DNA from: Rhynchopus euleeides
Lineage: Eukaryota; Euglenozoa; Diplonemea; Diplonemida; Diplonemidae
Reading direction: 5' to 3'
Assembly: GCA_963210315.1 (NCBI GenBank)
Contig: OY723291.1
Coordinates: forward strand, 682,001 to 746,000
Length of the DNA stretch: 64,000 bases
The notes below the pieces were generated by a model. That model was not told the DNA's origin and ran no database searches. It saw nothing but the letters and a program-made list of their open reading frames with translations. Positions 10,295 to 20,015 of this stretch are shown here, piece by piece. Each line of letters begins with the position of its first letter. Positions within the stretch are counted from its first letter, which is position 1. The position numbers were made by a program, and so were the translations under genes.

Positions 10295-11856
10295 GACCTG
10301 GGGAGGGAGGCCGTCCCCCACACCTGGGCAGGGTGTAGGCGGTGTGTGCTTTGGAACGAGTGGTTGTGTAGCCTCTGCGGGAGAGAGAGAGAGGGGGTGG
10401 GGGGGCATGGCGAAGTCGTGTGATGTGTGTGGCGTGTGGGGGGAGGGGGGTCGTGAATCTTCCTCCGTTTGGATGGTTTTGTTTCGGCCGTACCTAGATG
10501 TGGCACCCGTGTGGGTTGTGAAGTGGCAGTAAAGTGTGGCAACGCTCGCAATATTGGAACACCAAAATGTCTCCTGTGAAATCAGAGGGCTTCTCACAAT
10601 CGCTCTTGTGAACGTCACTGTGAGAGACGGGTTGATTGCCTACACGGTGGACTCCAGCGGCCCTAGCGGGAGTCTGGGAGCGGGAGTCTGAGCGGGTGTC
10701 AAAGACTCCCGCTAGCGGGAGTCTGACTCCCCCTAGCGGGAGTCTTTTCACCTATTTTCATCCATTTTTCCCATGATATAGTTACAGTCTACTGGCGTGG
10801 GGGGTAAAATCATGGTGGAAGAGGGATGGGGAGGGGCTTGTTTTGCTTCTGTCAGTTTCCCCGGACTCTGGACTACCTACCTATCCTCCTGGTAGCGGCT
10901 ACACCTGCGGAGGTGAGCGGTTAGAATTTGAGGTGTCAAAGTGCGGCCATCGCCTGTCGTAGTTGTGTTACACCTTGGGCAAGACAAGCCATCCTGCAGG
11001 CCTCATCTTCTTCGTCAGAACTGTCATCCCCCTCCTGCTGTGCGCGTTGGTCAAGCGTGCTCAAAGTCGCCTCGGATGACACGAATGGTGTGAAAGTCGC
11101 CCCCAGCGGGATTGGCATTTTGCACAAGCAGAGCGATAATTTGCGGTGTCCTTCGGGGAACCGGAACAGGAAGTAGGGCGCGCTGATGGGTTCAACGAAG
11201 TCCTGTGTGTTGCAGTGCACAAACCCCTTCTGCAGCTGTGTCAACTGTGTGCAAAGAACATACACAGCCAATCTATGAGCGTGTCGGGTGTGCAGACACG
11301 GACACAGGATGACTTCTCTATACCCGAGGATCCCGTCCTGCGACAGGTGCGCAACCTTCCAAGGCATGCCCGATGCGCGCCGCTTCTCTTCTGCCATCGC
11401 AAGATCTCTCTCGTAAGTTGCGGAGCTGGCGATTGTAACGGCATCTTTCTTGCGATGTCCGTTCTCTGCTTCTTCAAATTCGTCGTTGTTCTGCAGAGGC
11501 ACTGCATCTTCTGGAGCCCACCAATGATGGAGACTGTGTACGTAGGCATTGCGCGTTGATCCCTTTTCGGCATGCTCCATCAACCAGTGAAATATATGCC
11601 CTGAGATCCGAGCACGCAAGAAGGGAATCCGGGCTGACTCATCCTTGCATCCCCAGAAGCGCCAGGGGATGTCTGCATACCGGAAATGCATGAGGTCTGC
11701 AAGGGAGACAAAGAGGTAGCGGAACAAGCCCTTGTAGGTGTGTCCTGTGACAGGCAAGCACGACCTTCCGGAACTGAGCACCTGTCCCATGCTGCGACAC
11801 ATTCAGTGCAAGGTTTGTACAGGTCTTGTCGAATATTTTTTTGTTGTCTCATCCAG

Positions 11857-12517
11857 CAGGGGTGGAGCTTGAAATATGGGGTTGCGGGCTGGATCGGGTC
11901 AGATCGGGTCAGCCAATTTTTTCTTATGGGTTCCCCCCCGGTTCGTCTCAGAGATCAGTGCTCGGGCCCAGCCTCCCGCGAGGTACCGGAACCGATATGC
12001 AGCCCCGGACGCGCAAGGACTTGGTTACAAGACAAACACATGCCGTAGGGGGGGTCTGGGAGGCGGAGCTCCCAGCCGCCGGAGGCCACGGTAGTGAACA
12101 TCTGTGACTTGCGGGCGTACGGATTCTGTGTGAGTTGGCTGCGTCCTCCTGAGGATACTGAGATTCCCTGATGTAAAGGGCTTGGGTACAAGACAGGCAC
12201 ATGCCACAGGGGGGTCTGGGGGGCGGAGCCCCCCAGCCACCGGAGGCCACGGTAGTAAACGTCTGTTGCACGGTACGGGTTGGGCAGCTTCATTTGTCCT
12301 CTATTGTGACTGTTTGAGGCCTGTGCTCATGTCGCTGGGGTCACTTTGCTCACGAAACGCCTCCTGGTCACTTTGAGGCCCCAAGGCGAGGAGCCAACTT
12401 TTCCGGTTTCCCGAAAATCTATATTTTTTTTTCTTTTTACCCCTGACCTGATTTTTTGTGAGGGCCTGCAGAAAATCAGGTCAGCTGACCCGAAAAAACC
12501 CCCAAGCTCCACCCCTG
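11857..12517. mobile_element. 661-bp non-autonomous hAT element with perfect 8-bp target duplication
   Basis: Ends are CAGGGGTGGAGCTTG (11857) and its inverse ending at 12517. TCATCCAG stands directly on both sides (11849-11856 and 12518-12525). The CAGGGG terminus and 8-bp duplication are diagnostic of hAT. The interior carries a pair of GC-rich hairpin repeats (12021-12105 and 12181-12265) and GGGTCAG words. No transposase is present, so it would depend on an enzyme such as the one at 3734-6390, whose own ends were not found. Confidence 0.92.
12021..12265. repeat. GC-rich hairpin repeat, paired unit 1
   Basis: Two copies about 160 bp apart. Each has a TACAAGACA-like lead, GGGGGTCTGG, a hairpin stem of the type CTGGGGGGCGGAGCCCCCC, then GGAGGCCACGGTAGT and AACRTCTG. 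The second copy is the consensus; in the first the stem is GGGAGGCGGAGCTCCC, a compensatory pair of changes that keeps the stem. The same two-copy arrangement recurs at 25690-25935 and inverted at 26480-26705, with single copies at 24080-24140 and 24720-24780. Confidence 0.85.
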
Positions 12518-13006
12518 TCATCCAGTACCCTGATCAGCCGCATGGCGAGCCCCTTGCAGTCATGGAGTGCTGGGGTGACGTAGCGGGCATTGGGAAGCAC
12601 ACCTGCCAAGAGGGAGGGGTAGCCAGCCTCTTTCATCTCAGAGAGAGTCAGGTGCGGGTATCGATGCACCTGTTGATACCAGCGTTCTTCTGGGATGTCG
12701 CACAGTGAGCATCGGTGCCCTCGCCCCCCGCATCGCCTCATTGTTGCCCACTGCCGATCTATACTCCCGCTAGCGGGAGTTGGACTCCCCCTAGTTGAGA
12801 CTCCCGAAAAGGGTTAAACCCGGTAGTGGTACCCTACCCCCGCTGGAGTCCACCGTGCAAGGCCGGATCAGCCCACGGGTGGGTTTGAGGAAGAAATCTG
12901 GGGGGGCAAATTTTGCTGCGACTTCCGGTTTCACCCGGCCGAACTCCAGCATCTATCCAGACCCACGGTGCCAAGCCGTTCGCCCGTGTCGCGATCATTC
13001 GCGGCT

Positions 13007-13387
13007 TCAGGCTGCCCCCGACGACACGTTTGTATCCTGCACCTTGCCATACTTCGCCTCCACCTTGTATATGACGGAGAGCGCCCTCCTTCCGCATCGT
13101 TGCGACTTCCCTGACAGCGAACTTATCCATGTCAGGGAAGACATGGCGATGATTGCGTTGGCCACCTGGGTGCTGTGCTGGTGGAGCTCCTTGCTCAACA
13201 CCGTTGCTAGGAGCCTTCTAATGGATCCCAGTGTCAGCACACTGCCCCCTTTTTTAACAGGGAAGGCCGTGCAAAAATCATGCACAATGTTCGTCGCCTC
13301 CGCAGCCTCGGGACTCTCTGCGCTCTTCTTCTTCTTAATCGACTTTGCCGCCGGCTTCGCTGCCGGCTTCGTTGTCGTCTTCCCCAT
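13007..13387 (-). CDS. Small protein with Lys/Ala tail and possible histone fold
   Basis: A complete 126-residue frame. Residues 1-30 are a Lys/Ala/Pro-rich tail with a KKKK run. Residues about 35-80 hold SVLTLGSIRRLLATVLSKEL followed by HQHSTQVANAII. This can be laid against the histone H2B pattern of a short basic/serine loop, a helix, then L-x-x-E-L-x-x-H and a final helix ending in AI/AV, but the central helix is about six residues short. The rest is unfamiliar. It lies inside the 10641-13640 unit. A divergent histone-fold protein, a captured H2B gene or a coincidental basic peptide are all possible. Confidence 0.42.
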   Translation of the reverse strand: MGKTTTKPAAKPAAKSIKKKKSAESPEAAEATNIVHDFCTAFPVKKGGSVLTLGSIRRLLATVLSKELHQHSTQVANAIIAMSSLTWISSLSGKSQRCGRRALSVIYKVEAKYGKVQDTNVSSGAA

Positions 13388-13640
13388 TTTTGTGAATCAG
13401 GTCTGCGAGCTGGGATGGGTGGAAACGTCCGTTTCGTTTGGTGTGGCTGTACTTCAGTGACGAGTGCCACATTGCATAGGTATCATGGGAAAAATGAGTG
13501 AAAATAGGTGAAAAGACTCCCGCTAGGGGGAGTCAGACTCCCCCTAGCGGGAGTATAGACTCCCGCTAGCGGGAGTTGGACTCCCCCTAGTTGAGACTCC
13601 CGAAAAGGGTTACCCTACCCCCGCTGGAGTCCACCGTGTA

Positions 13641-16500
13641 AAGGACACATGTGGGTTGAGATGAATCGAGCGACGCGAGGACAATGCGCAGCAGCCTTCG
13701 CCACACGCATTGAGCACGGCGCATATTTCGTGTGGCCAAAAAGGGGGGTCTTGCTTGGTGGCATGCGGGTTGGGGGGTGTTCGGAGCCAACTCTTTCAAA
13801 CCCCACTCCCCACAACAAGTCCGGGTGTGGATCTGTTGAAGGCAGGCGTGTGTGTCTGTGATGTACCGATCACCACCGTTCCTTTGCCCCCTCGCCCCGC
13901 CCCTCTCCACCCACCCCCAGTGCTGCTGTGTTGGCTGGTTGTGTCAATACAAACAACTCCACTCCTCTCCGGGAATTGCCGCCAATTCATCGTCAAAAGC
14001 TGTTTTGACGCGAGCATCTCAACAGTCGAAGGGAATCAACAGGCGCTGATGTTGTTCGAGCGTAGAACTACCCCCTGACCCCCCGGCAGACACACCCGGA
14101 GGTGTGAAGTGTCCGCAAGGATCCCCCTTGGCGACATGGGCTCCTACCGTTATGCGCAGAACACAGAAACAAAACGCTGGCGACAGTCCCTCCCCCCATT
14201 TTCGACTGCAAGAAACCCAAAGAAACGGAACGGATTATGCAGAACAATGGGGGTGGCAGTGAAAACTTTGTGTCTGCAAATCAGAAAGGGGAGAGAAGAA
14301 CCAGCGGGTATTCGTCGATCGCGAGAACACCCCACACGCCTGCTGCGGGTGTGGTGTGTCCTGCATGATCTGCATAGCAAAGTTTCCTGCGTTGTTAGCA
14401 CAACTCCAAAATAGATGTAGAAGGAATCACAACGATGATCTTCCTTCATTCGTTATGCAGGTTGTGTCTGAGATCCAGTGTTTTATCCAGCCCGTGTTGT
14501 ACAGAACAATGGGGGGCGGGGGGCGAGCAAATAGCACAGGGTGTATCAGTGTTACGGGTGACTCCTGCACCACGGGCCTCTTGCCAAATCACGGTTTGGG
14601 CACTCCGACAAACATCTCCGTATTAACCATGGGACTTGCTGGTGTGCCAGCCTGAACAATCGGGAACGGGCTTTGGCCGCACTCCCAAAAAAACCCTCGG
14701 GTGATAGGGGGCACTGTGGTTCCACGTGTTCTTCTAGCCATACTGTGAATGCACTACACTGGGGAGAAGTGGGAAAATCGTAATCCTTTCGCTACAATAA
14801 GAGAAACACCCTGCCCAGCAACTGCAACAAAGGCTGATCCGGGCTACTTTTCGTTGAGCGCACACTCCTGTGTGTAAGCCCCTGTGAAGTGGCATGAAGG
14901 CGATCCTTACGGTGGAATCTGTGCCTTCTTCCGTTCAAACAGGGGCAGTGGTATGCCGATGTCTGGTTGCTCTTCGTGTTGTGCAGACCAACGGATTTGG
15001 CACTTCTGTCCACGTGACGAGTACTGGCGTCCCTGAAATAGCGTTGTTAAACTTCCGGTAAACTTCTGAGAGACACTTCCGGATCATTCATCCCATCCCC
15101 GCAATGCTGCACCGCTTCCCCTGCACAAAACAACCCCACGTATTTCACACGACCGAATCAAGAGCAGACCTCGCCCCTACTCCACAAACCAGCAGACAGA
15201 AAGGATGGCTGTGTCTACCCCCCCCCCCCCACACACACACACTGCCCTTGGTCACCCCAGCCGCTTGTCGCGGTAGACGAAAGCAGCAACGAACCAAAGC
15301 AGGGATCGGGAGGTGAAGTGGATTTGCGCCGCACTCACACTGCGCAACCCGATAGCTTTTCAGACACCCCACCCACCAGGGAGACGGTTGCAGGGGCGAC
15401 GCCTGGTGTGTTGGCAAGGGGGTTGCCCTATGGCCCCTATGGAAGACCTTGCGGCTTGCACCCACAATAAGTGTGTCGGGTTGGGTTCAGGGTGGAGAGA
15501 AGGAGATGACAAATTTGCGTAAACAGAAGAAAACGACCAGATTTTTTGCAGCAAAAAGTAACCAGATGGGCTGATGAGGGTGCCTGCACCCCAAGGCACA
15601 TAAAGCTTTGGCACAGGATGCGCAGACCCGCGTGTTGTGTGAAGCAGGGGTGTGGGGGTGGCGGTGGATGTGTAGTGCAACGGGCAGGCTAAACTCGGCC
15701 TGCACCCTCCTCCATCCACGGCGAATGCGGCAAGCTTTTTTTAGGAGCTCGTGTCACGACAATCTTGCAGTGGCCTGCCGCAGACACCGTCACCTTTATG
15801 ATCACAGCTCGGATGTTCTAAGATTTGATCCTCACCCTAGCGGGGGCACTGCTGCCAGACAGGCACAACGGGGCATGTCAGGGGCGACCCCACGCACTTC
15901 CAACGCTTCCAAGTGGAAAATTCGACAAATTCATGGTTCGCAGTCCCTGGTGGGTGGGATCTTCTGGCCTCCTTCCCCGAGCTGCTTCAGCAGGGGGCAG
16001 GGACGAGGCAGGGGTTCGGTATGGTGCAGAAAATACCCGCCATCGCACACACAGACACACGTGTTGGATTCTTTGGAACAGGGGCAAAGGCTACACCGAA
16101 GTCCCGTTTATTTTTATTGGATCTGCCGGAAAACATAGGGGGTCTTCGCGACGGGGTGATTCAGTGTGATTCAGTCAGTGCATTATGGTGCATTTCCTAA
16201 GGAAATCAGGTGAAAAACTGACGAAGAATAACGAAGCATACCGACCAGCGAAGACCCCCATACACGCAATCATTATTTGATTTGTGTTGGCCAACCTGGC
16301 GTGGCACAGCCCTCAGCACCGGCTCGATTCAAGCCTCGTGCTACTGCACACCCCCCCCCCCCACACACCCTTCCTGCGATTCCCGCCCCACCCCCCCCCA
16401 CAGCGCAGAACCCCAACACACCCGGCTGGAAGAGGAACCGGACAACCCCAGCTCCCTCCCTCCCCCCTCCACTCCTCACTCAGCAAGGACAAGGGGGGCC
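13641..16500. other. Intergenic stretch, no gene seen
   Basis: Short open frames only, none with family features. Contents noticed: a block at 14805-14910 (ACACCCTGCCCAGCAACTG … GTGAAGTGGCATGAAGG) resembling 59345-59455, C runs at 15215 and 16345, and the MITE at 16138-16258. Confidence 0.6.
16138..16258. mobile_element. GGGGTCTTCGC MITE, copy 2 (121 bp)
   Basis: Ends GGGGGTCTTCGCGACGGGG and CCAGCGAAGACCCC match the copy at 7855. CATA flanks both sides (16134-16137 and 16259-16262). The interior shares CAGTGCATTATGGTGCATT and AACTGACGAAG. Confidence 0.85.
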
Positions 16501-18228
16501 TCAGCCTGGGCAGCTGAGGCACTGGCTTCGCCCTCCCCATGGTCGATAAGTGGGATGTCGCTGGGCCACGGCACGGCTGTCTGAGTCGGGGGGGGTGGCG
16601 TTCAGCCCCATCCCCACGACGTCGGCAGGGTCGCTGGTGGGGTCGGTCGCAGCAAGGCCGTGCTCGTCGGAGGTGAGGTCCTGCATCTGCTCGTCGTCTG
16701 GGCTAGCCCCGTCAATCCCACGAACCCCTGGGTCTGAGAGGGAGTGATTTGCGTTGGGATTCGAATTCGGGTTCGGCGACCGGAACTCATCCGTGGGGCC
16801 CTCCTCGATGAAGGGCGTGACATACGACGGGCCGACCCGGTCCTGCCCCTCACTGTCGCCGATAACACACCACGTCCCGATGAAGGCATCGCGCTTTGCC
16901 TTGTGACGCGAATAGCAAGCTGCCAGACAGTACAGCGCGAGCAGCAGAAGGGCTGCCGCCGCAAACCCGAGGATGATCGACACCTCATTCCCGTTGCTCT
17001 CTGGGGCGGGTGTTGGGAGCCTCGGCGATGGGGTGCGTGTGGGTGCGGGTGTCGGTGGAGGTGCCTCGGTCGCATCGGCTGGCAGAGACATCAAGACAGT
17101 CGTGTGGGAGATGGTGCCGTTTTGGAGCTTGTGGAGGATGGGCCACCCACCGACTGTCACATTCAGCACCACGCTGGTGTCCACAAACTGGCAGGGGCCG
17201 CCGCTGCGGTGGCTCACAGCGACGGAAAAACTCGATGCCGTCTCCACATCCACAGCAACGTCGAACGCATCTTCACTGCAGTGAGGCGACGAGATTGTGA
17301 TGTCATAGTCACCCACATCCGCCATGACAACACCGCCCGCATCCATCGTGCTGATGACACACGACGTCGTCAGGTTGCATTCGATAATACTGTCATCTGA
17401 CGGCTGCAGCCGTGGTGGCGGGACCTCCCCCTCATAAATGCGATGATGTTGTGTGGCGGCATCCCCGTCTGTGCTGCGCAGATGGTACGCCACACCCAGC
17501 ACATCTGTCGGTGTGGCTGGGACCTGCACAAAGAAGGTGATGAGATAGGGGTGCACAGAGGGGGACCACGACTGGTTCAGCACGGGCAGGCCCAGGCTGT
17601 CCTGCGTGACAAACACGACCTGACGCTGGGTCGGGCCGGAGAGACTGATGAATGTGAGCAGCACCTCGTCGCCTGCACGGTTCGCAGCAATGCCCGTGCA
17701 CTTGATGACATCCCGGAGGTGAATGTCGGAGAGCCCATCGCACGTGATGTCACCGAGGTAGTTGGTCACCTCGGATGACGCTGCGTTGTAGACGAAAGAC
17801 ACAGAGGCATTCTCCTTCGCGCTTTCGAAGCTCATCCGCACACGGCACCCCTTGAGCTGGGGCGAGGCGGATACGACGTAGTCATGGTCGCTAGAGCACC
17901 CCTGCGAGGGGGTGCTGGCGGCCACCCAGTCCAGTTCGGCAGTGGTGGCGTTGGCAAGCCATCCGCTGCAGTCGCCGAATAGCCTAGTCGCTGTTGCGGT
18001 GCCCTTCTCGCAGTTGCAGGGGTTCGGGCAGCTAGCGAGTGTCACCTCGAAGTACTGTGAGCCTGTGGAGTTGAGGGCGGTGCATTCGCCGACCTCCGCC
18101 CCCGTGACACCGACGCACGCAGGCCACTGCCCTGAGGAGACGGACACATCCATGTTGCTGGAGACGGGGACGGCATAGCACGCGAGAAGTAACAAGAAGA
18201 AGGGCGCAGCAGGCCGCAAGGCGCGCAT
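16501..18228 (-). CDS. Cys-rich type I membrane glycoprotein
   Basis: 575 residues. The frame is open further upstream, but the ATG at 18228 (MRALRPAAPFFLLLLACYAV) starts a textbook signal peptide and lies just after CAG. The ectodomain (about 25-400) has many spaced Cys and Asn-x-Ser/Thr sites and no family I recognise. A Pro/Thr-rich stalk precedes one membrane segment at about 415-440 (IILGFAAAALLLLALYCLAA), then a basic stop-transfer RHKAKRD and an acidic, Ser/Pro/Asn-rich cytoplasmic tail. Intronless. Upstream at 18319-18360 lies a sequence also found upstream of the 2,092-residue gene at 47 kb. A cell-surface role is inferred from topology only. Confidence 0.8.
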   Translation of the reverse strand: MRALRPAAPFFLLLLACYAVPVSSNMDVSVSSGQWPACVGVTGAEVGECTALNSTGSQYFEVTLASCPNPCNCEKGTATATRLFGDCSGWLANATTAELDWVAASTPSQGCSSDHDYVVSASPQLKGCRVRMSFESAKENASVSFVYNAASSEVTNYLGDITCDGLSDIHLRDVIKCTGIAANRAGDEVLLTFISLSGPTQRQVVFVTQDSLGLPVLNQSWSPSVHPYLITFFVQVPATPTDVLGVAYHLRSTDGDAATQHHRIYEGEVPPPRLQPSDDSIIECNLTTSCVISTMDAGGVVMADVGDYDITISSPHCSEDAFDVAVDVETASSFSVAVSHRSGGPCQFVDTSVVLNVTVGGWPILHKLQNGTISHTTVLMSLPADATEAPPPTPAPTRTPSPRLPTPAPESNGNEVSIILGFAAAALLLLALYCLAACYSRHKAKRDAFIGTWCVIGDSEGQDRVGPSYVTPFIEEGPTDEFRSPNPNSNPNANHSLSDPGVRGIDGASPDDEQMQDLTSDEHGLAATDPTSDPADVVGMGLNATPPDSDSRAVAQRHPTYRPWGGRSQCLSCPG

Positions 18229-18318
18229 CGTCTGACTGGCATTCAGCGCATCCTGCTGTGGCATATGAACTGGTGCCCACAGCAGGCAGGACCTGTGCGG
18301 TGCATGGTTTGAGAGATG

Positions 18319-18425
18319 GGGTTTGATCGTCGAGAGTGAATGGAAAAGTAAGTCTCCCAGCACCTTCTTGCAATGTTAGTCCTTTTTGCAGTCACTACAC
18401 CAGATATGTTGTACAAGGCAGATCA
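18319..18425. repeat. GTCGAGAGTGAA dispersed upstream repeat, copy 1
   Basis: Contains GATCGTCGAGAGTGAATGG, AAAGTAAGTCTCCCA, CTTGCAATGTTAGTCC and TTGCAGTCACTACACC. Blocks in the same order recur at 59570-59690; shorter matches are at 47088-47130, 52406-52475 and 59705-59735. Here and at 47 kb it lies 50-140 bp upstream of a start codon. Confidence 0.65.
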
Positions 18426-20015
18426 ATGCACAATGGGAGGGTGTGTTTGAGAGAGGGGGGGGGGCAAAGTAAAGTGTCACTTCAACTCTGCCGCTCTCTC
18501 TCTACTGTATGATACTTCGTTTGATGCGTTGACGCTTCCACACACACTTACAAACCCACTTGCCTGATGAAGGGGGTGGTGTGTAGAGCACGCTTGGCAG
18601 AGCTGAATGACACTTTCCGCGCGAAGGTCGTGTGCGTAAAAGGAATTGGGGGTGGTGGTGGGGCTGGTTGGCAGGCAACACAAATGCACGGAAGAGCCTT
18701 CAGAACAGCAGCACCGTCTGCACGGACAGACAAAAGGAATGGGAAAGCAACATAACTGCATGGCCATGTATTCAGGACGACACGTGCAAATGGAAGGGGC
18801 CGTGCTGGGTGGATGTGGGGTATGTGGCTGCCGTCGACACCCTTCCAGAATATGTTTCTTGCTGTACTCAAGTCAACTGCGTCGCGGATCGGAAACACCG
18901 ACATATCTTCAGCCACTTCTTCTCTAGATCACGCTCACAAGAACACAGAAACATGCCAGGAGTTCACAATTCGTACCTGCAGCGGTTGTTGTCCTTGCTT
19001 CAGGCAGAACACCTCTGATGTGCAGTGCACCTAGAACACCACGACGCACTGTTGTGGCAGACACAGATGTAGGCGGGTACGATCGCTTCCGACCAGAGAA
19101 GGAGAAGGAAGGGCGAGACACCCACAAGCTATGAGCGTGCTGTCAATTGGACGTGACAAGGGAAGGAGAACGGAAGAAGCGAGACACGCCACGGTAGCAG
19201 AAGGAGGTACTGTCACATGTTGGGCTGTGTGCAGTCCACGGACACAGGGACCCAAACCCACAATACATGGGGTACGAAGGCGGCAAAAGTAAACACACGT
19301 TTGGTGAAGGGGCAATGTAAGATGTTGCGCTGCATGCCCACAGAATAACCACGCAGAGAATGCGATCAGTGTCTTTGAGGAGGATTTGGCAAGCGATGTG
19401 ATGAAGCAAACACGAAGACAAGGTTCCTGTTGTCGGACTGTTGCCTGTTCTCGGGCGGTGTGTCGGCACTCACAGGGCCAACACACCGCCAGCAACAAAA
19501 CAAGAACCACATGAATGGACACGGGACAGCTCACCACAGCTGCAGGCAGGCGGCTTGGCCTGTTGGAGGAAGGGGGGACAGTGTGAAGGTGGGGGAGGCT
19601 CTCGAATGCAGACCACGAGTGGGTGGTTTGCAGGAGAGTGCCCACTGATGCTGCACCACGAACAATACAAACCACACAGGACCCTTCGCGGGAACCGGAG
19701 TGCGGTGTGACGCAGCAGGAAAGCAGGGCAGCAGGTGGGCAGGGTGCACTGTGCACACAGCAGGGCTGTGCGGGCACAGTGCTGAACAGAGGCGAAGGGC
19801 ACTTCAGTGCCAGTCGTGTTGTGGTTGTGTGGTGGGGAGGGAAAGGTGGGATGGGGTGGAACAGGCACAGAGTCATCGGTGCCTTCACGTATTGTTGTGT
19901 GTGCAACGGCCGAATCATCTCCTGTCAGAGGAGATACTACACAGCCAAGCCACAGTGGGAGAGAGATGGGTGGAGAAAGAAGAACACGTGGACACGGAGC
20001 AGAACATCTCACAGC
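18374..20015. other. Intergenic stretch
   Basis: Contains the partner (18510-18650) of the repeat at 3300-3450. A minus-strand frame of 295 residues (19918-19031) is Cys/His/Leu-rich without motif or leader and is not called. Confidence 0.55.

Larger units (their letters stand above)
10936..12741 (-). pseudogene. Broken gene with C2H2-like finger, interrupted by a hAT-type insertion
   Basis: The 5' part (12741 leftward) begins with a possible zinc finger, CSLC then HRYPH, and continues …LHDCKGLAMRLIRVLDD into the 661-bp insertion at 11857-12517. If the insertion and one target duplicate are taken out, reading resumes at the site with a frame slip near a run of seven A, then shifts again into the 288-residue frame 11802..10936. 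That part is rich in aromatic residues (RYADIPWRFWG, IFHWLMEH) and ends in an acidic stretch. I do not recognise the family. Its position between the inverted ends of the surrounding unit suggests an element-encoded protein, but a captured host gene is equally possible. At least one insertion and two frame breaks make it non-functional as read. Confidence 0.55.
10641..13640. mobile_element. Candidate 3-kb transposon-like unit with 20-bp perfect inverted ends
   Basis: TACACGGTGGACTCCAGCGG at 10641-10660 is exactly inverted at 13621-13640. Both ends are followed inward by arrays of CTCCCGCTAGCGGGAGT palindromes, and inside those by GTGAAAATAGGTGAAAA. If the outer TA is the target duplication, the ends start CACGG. 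Another end-like copy lies inside at about 12760-12860, and a 200-bp palindromic relative at 27681-27880. The unit contains a broken gene (10936-12741) and a histone-fold-like ORF (13007-13387), both minus strand. Confidence 0.62.

Noticed and set aside
16501..18363. N-terminal extension of the Cys-rich membrane protein
   Set aside because: The extra 45 residues would bury the signal peptide and overlap the dispersed upstream repeat.
19031..19918. 295-residue minus-strand frame
   Set aside because: Cys/Pro/His-rich, no motif, no leader-like start and no even composition; likely 3' flanking DNA.
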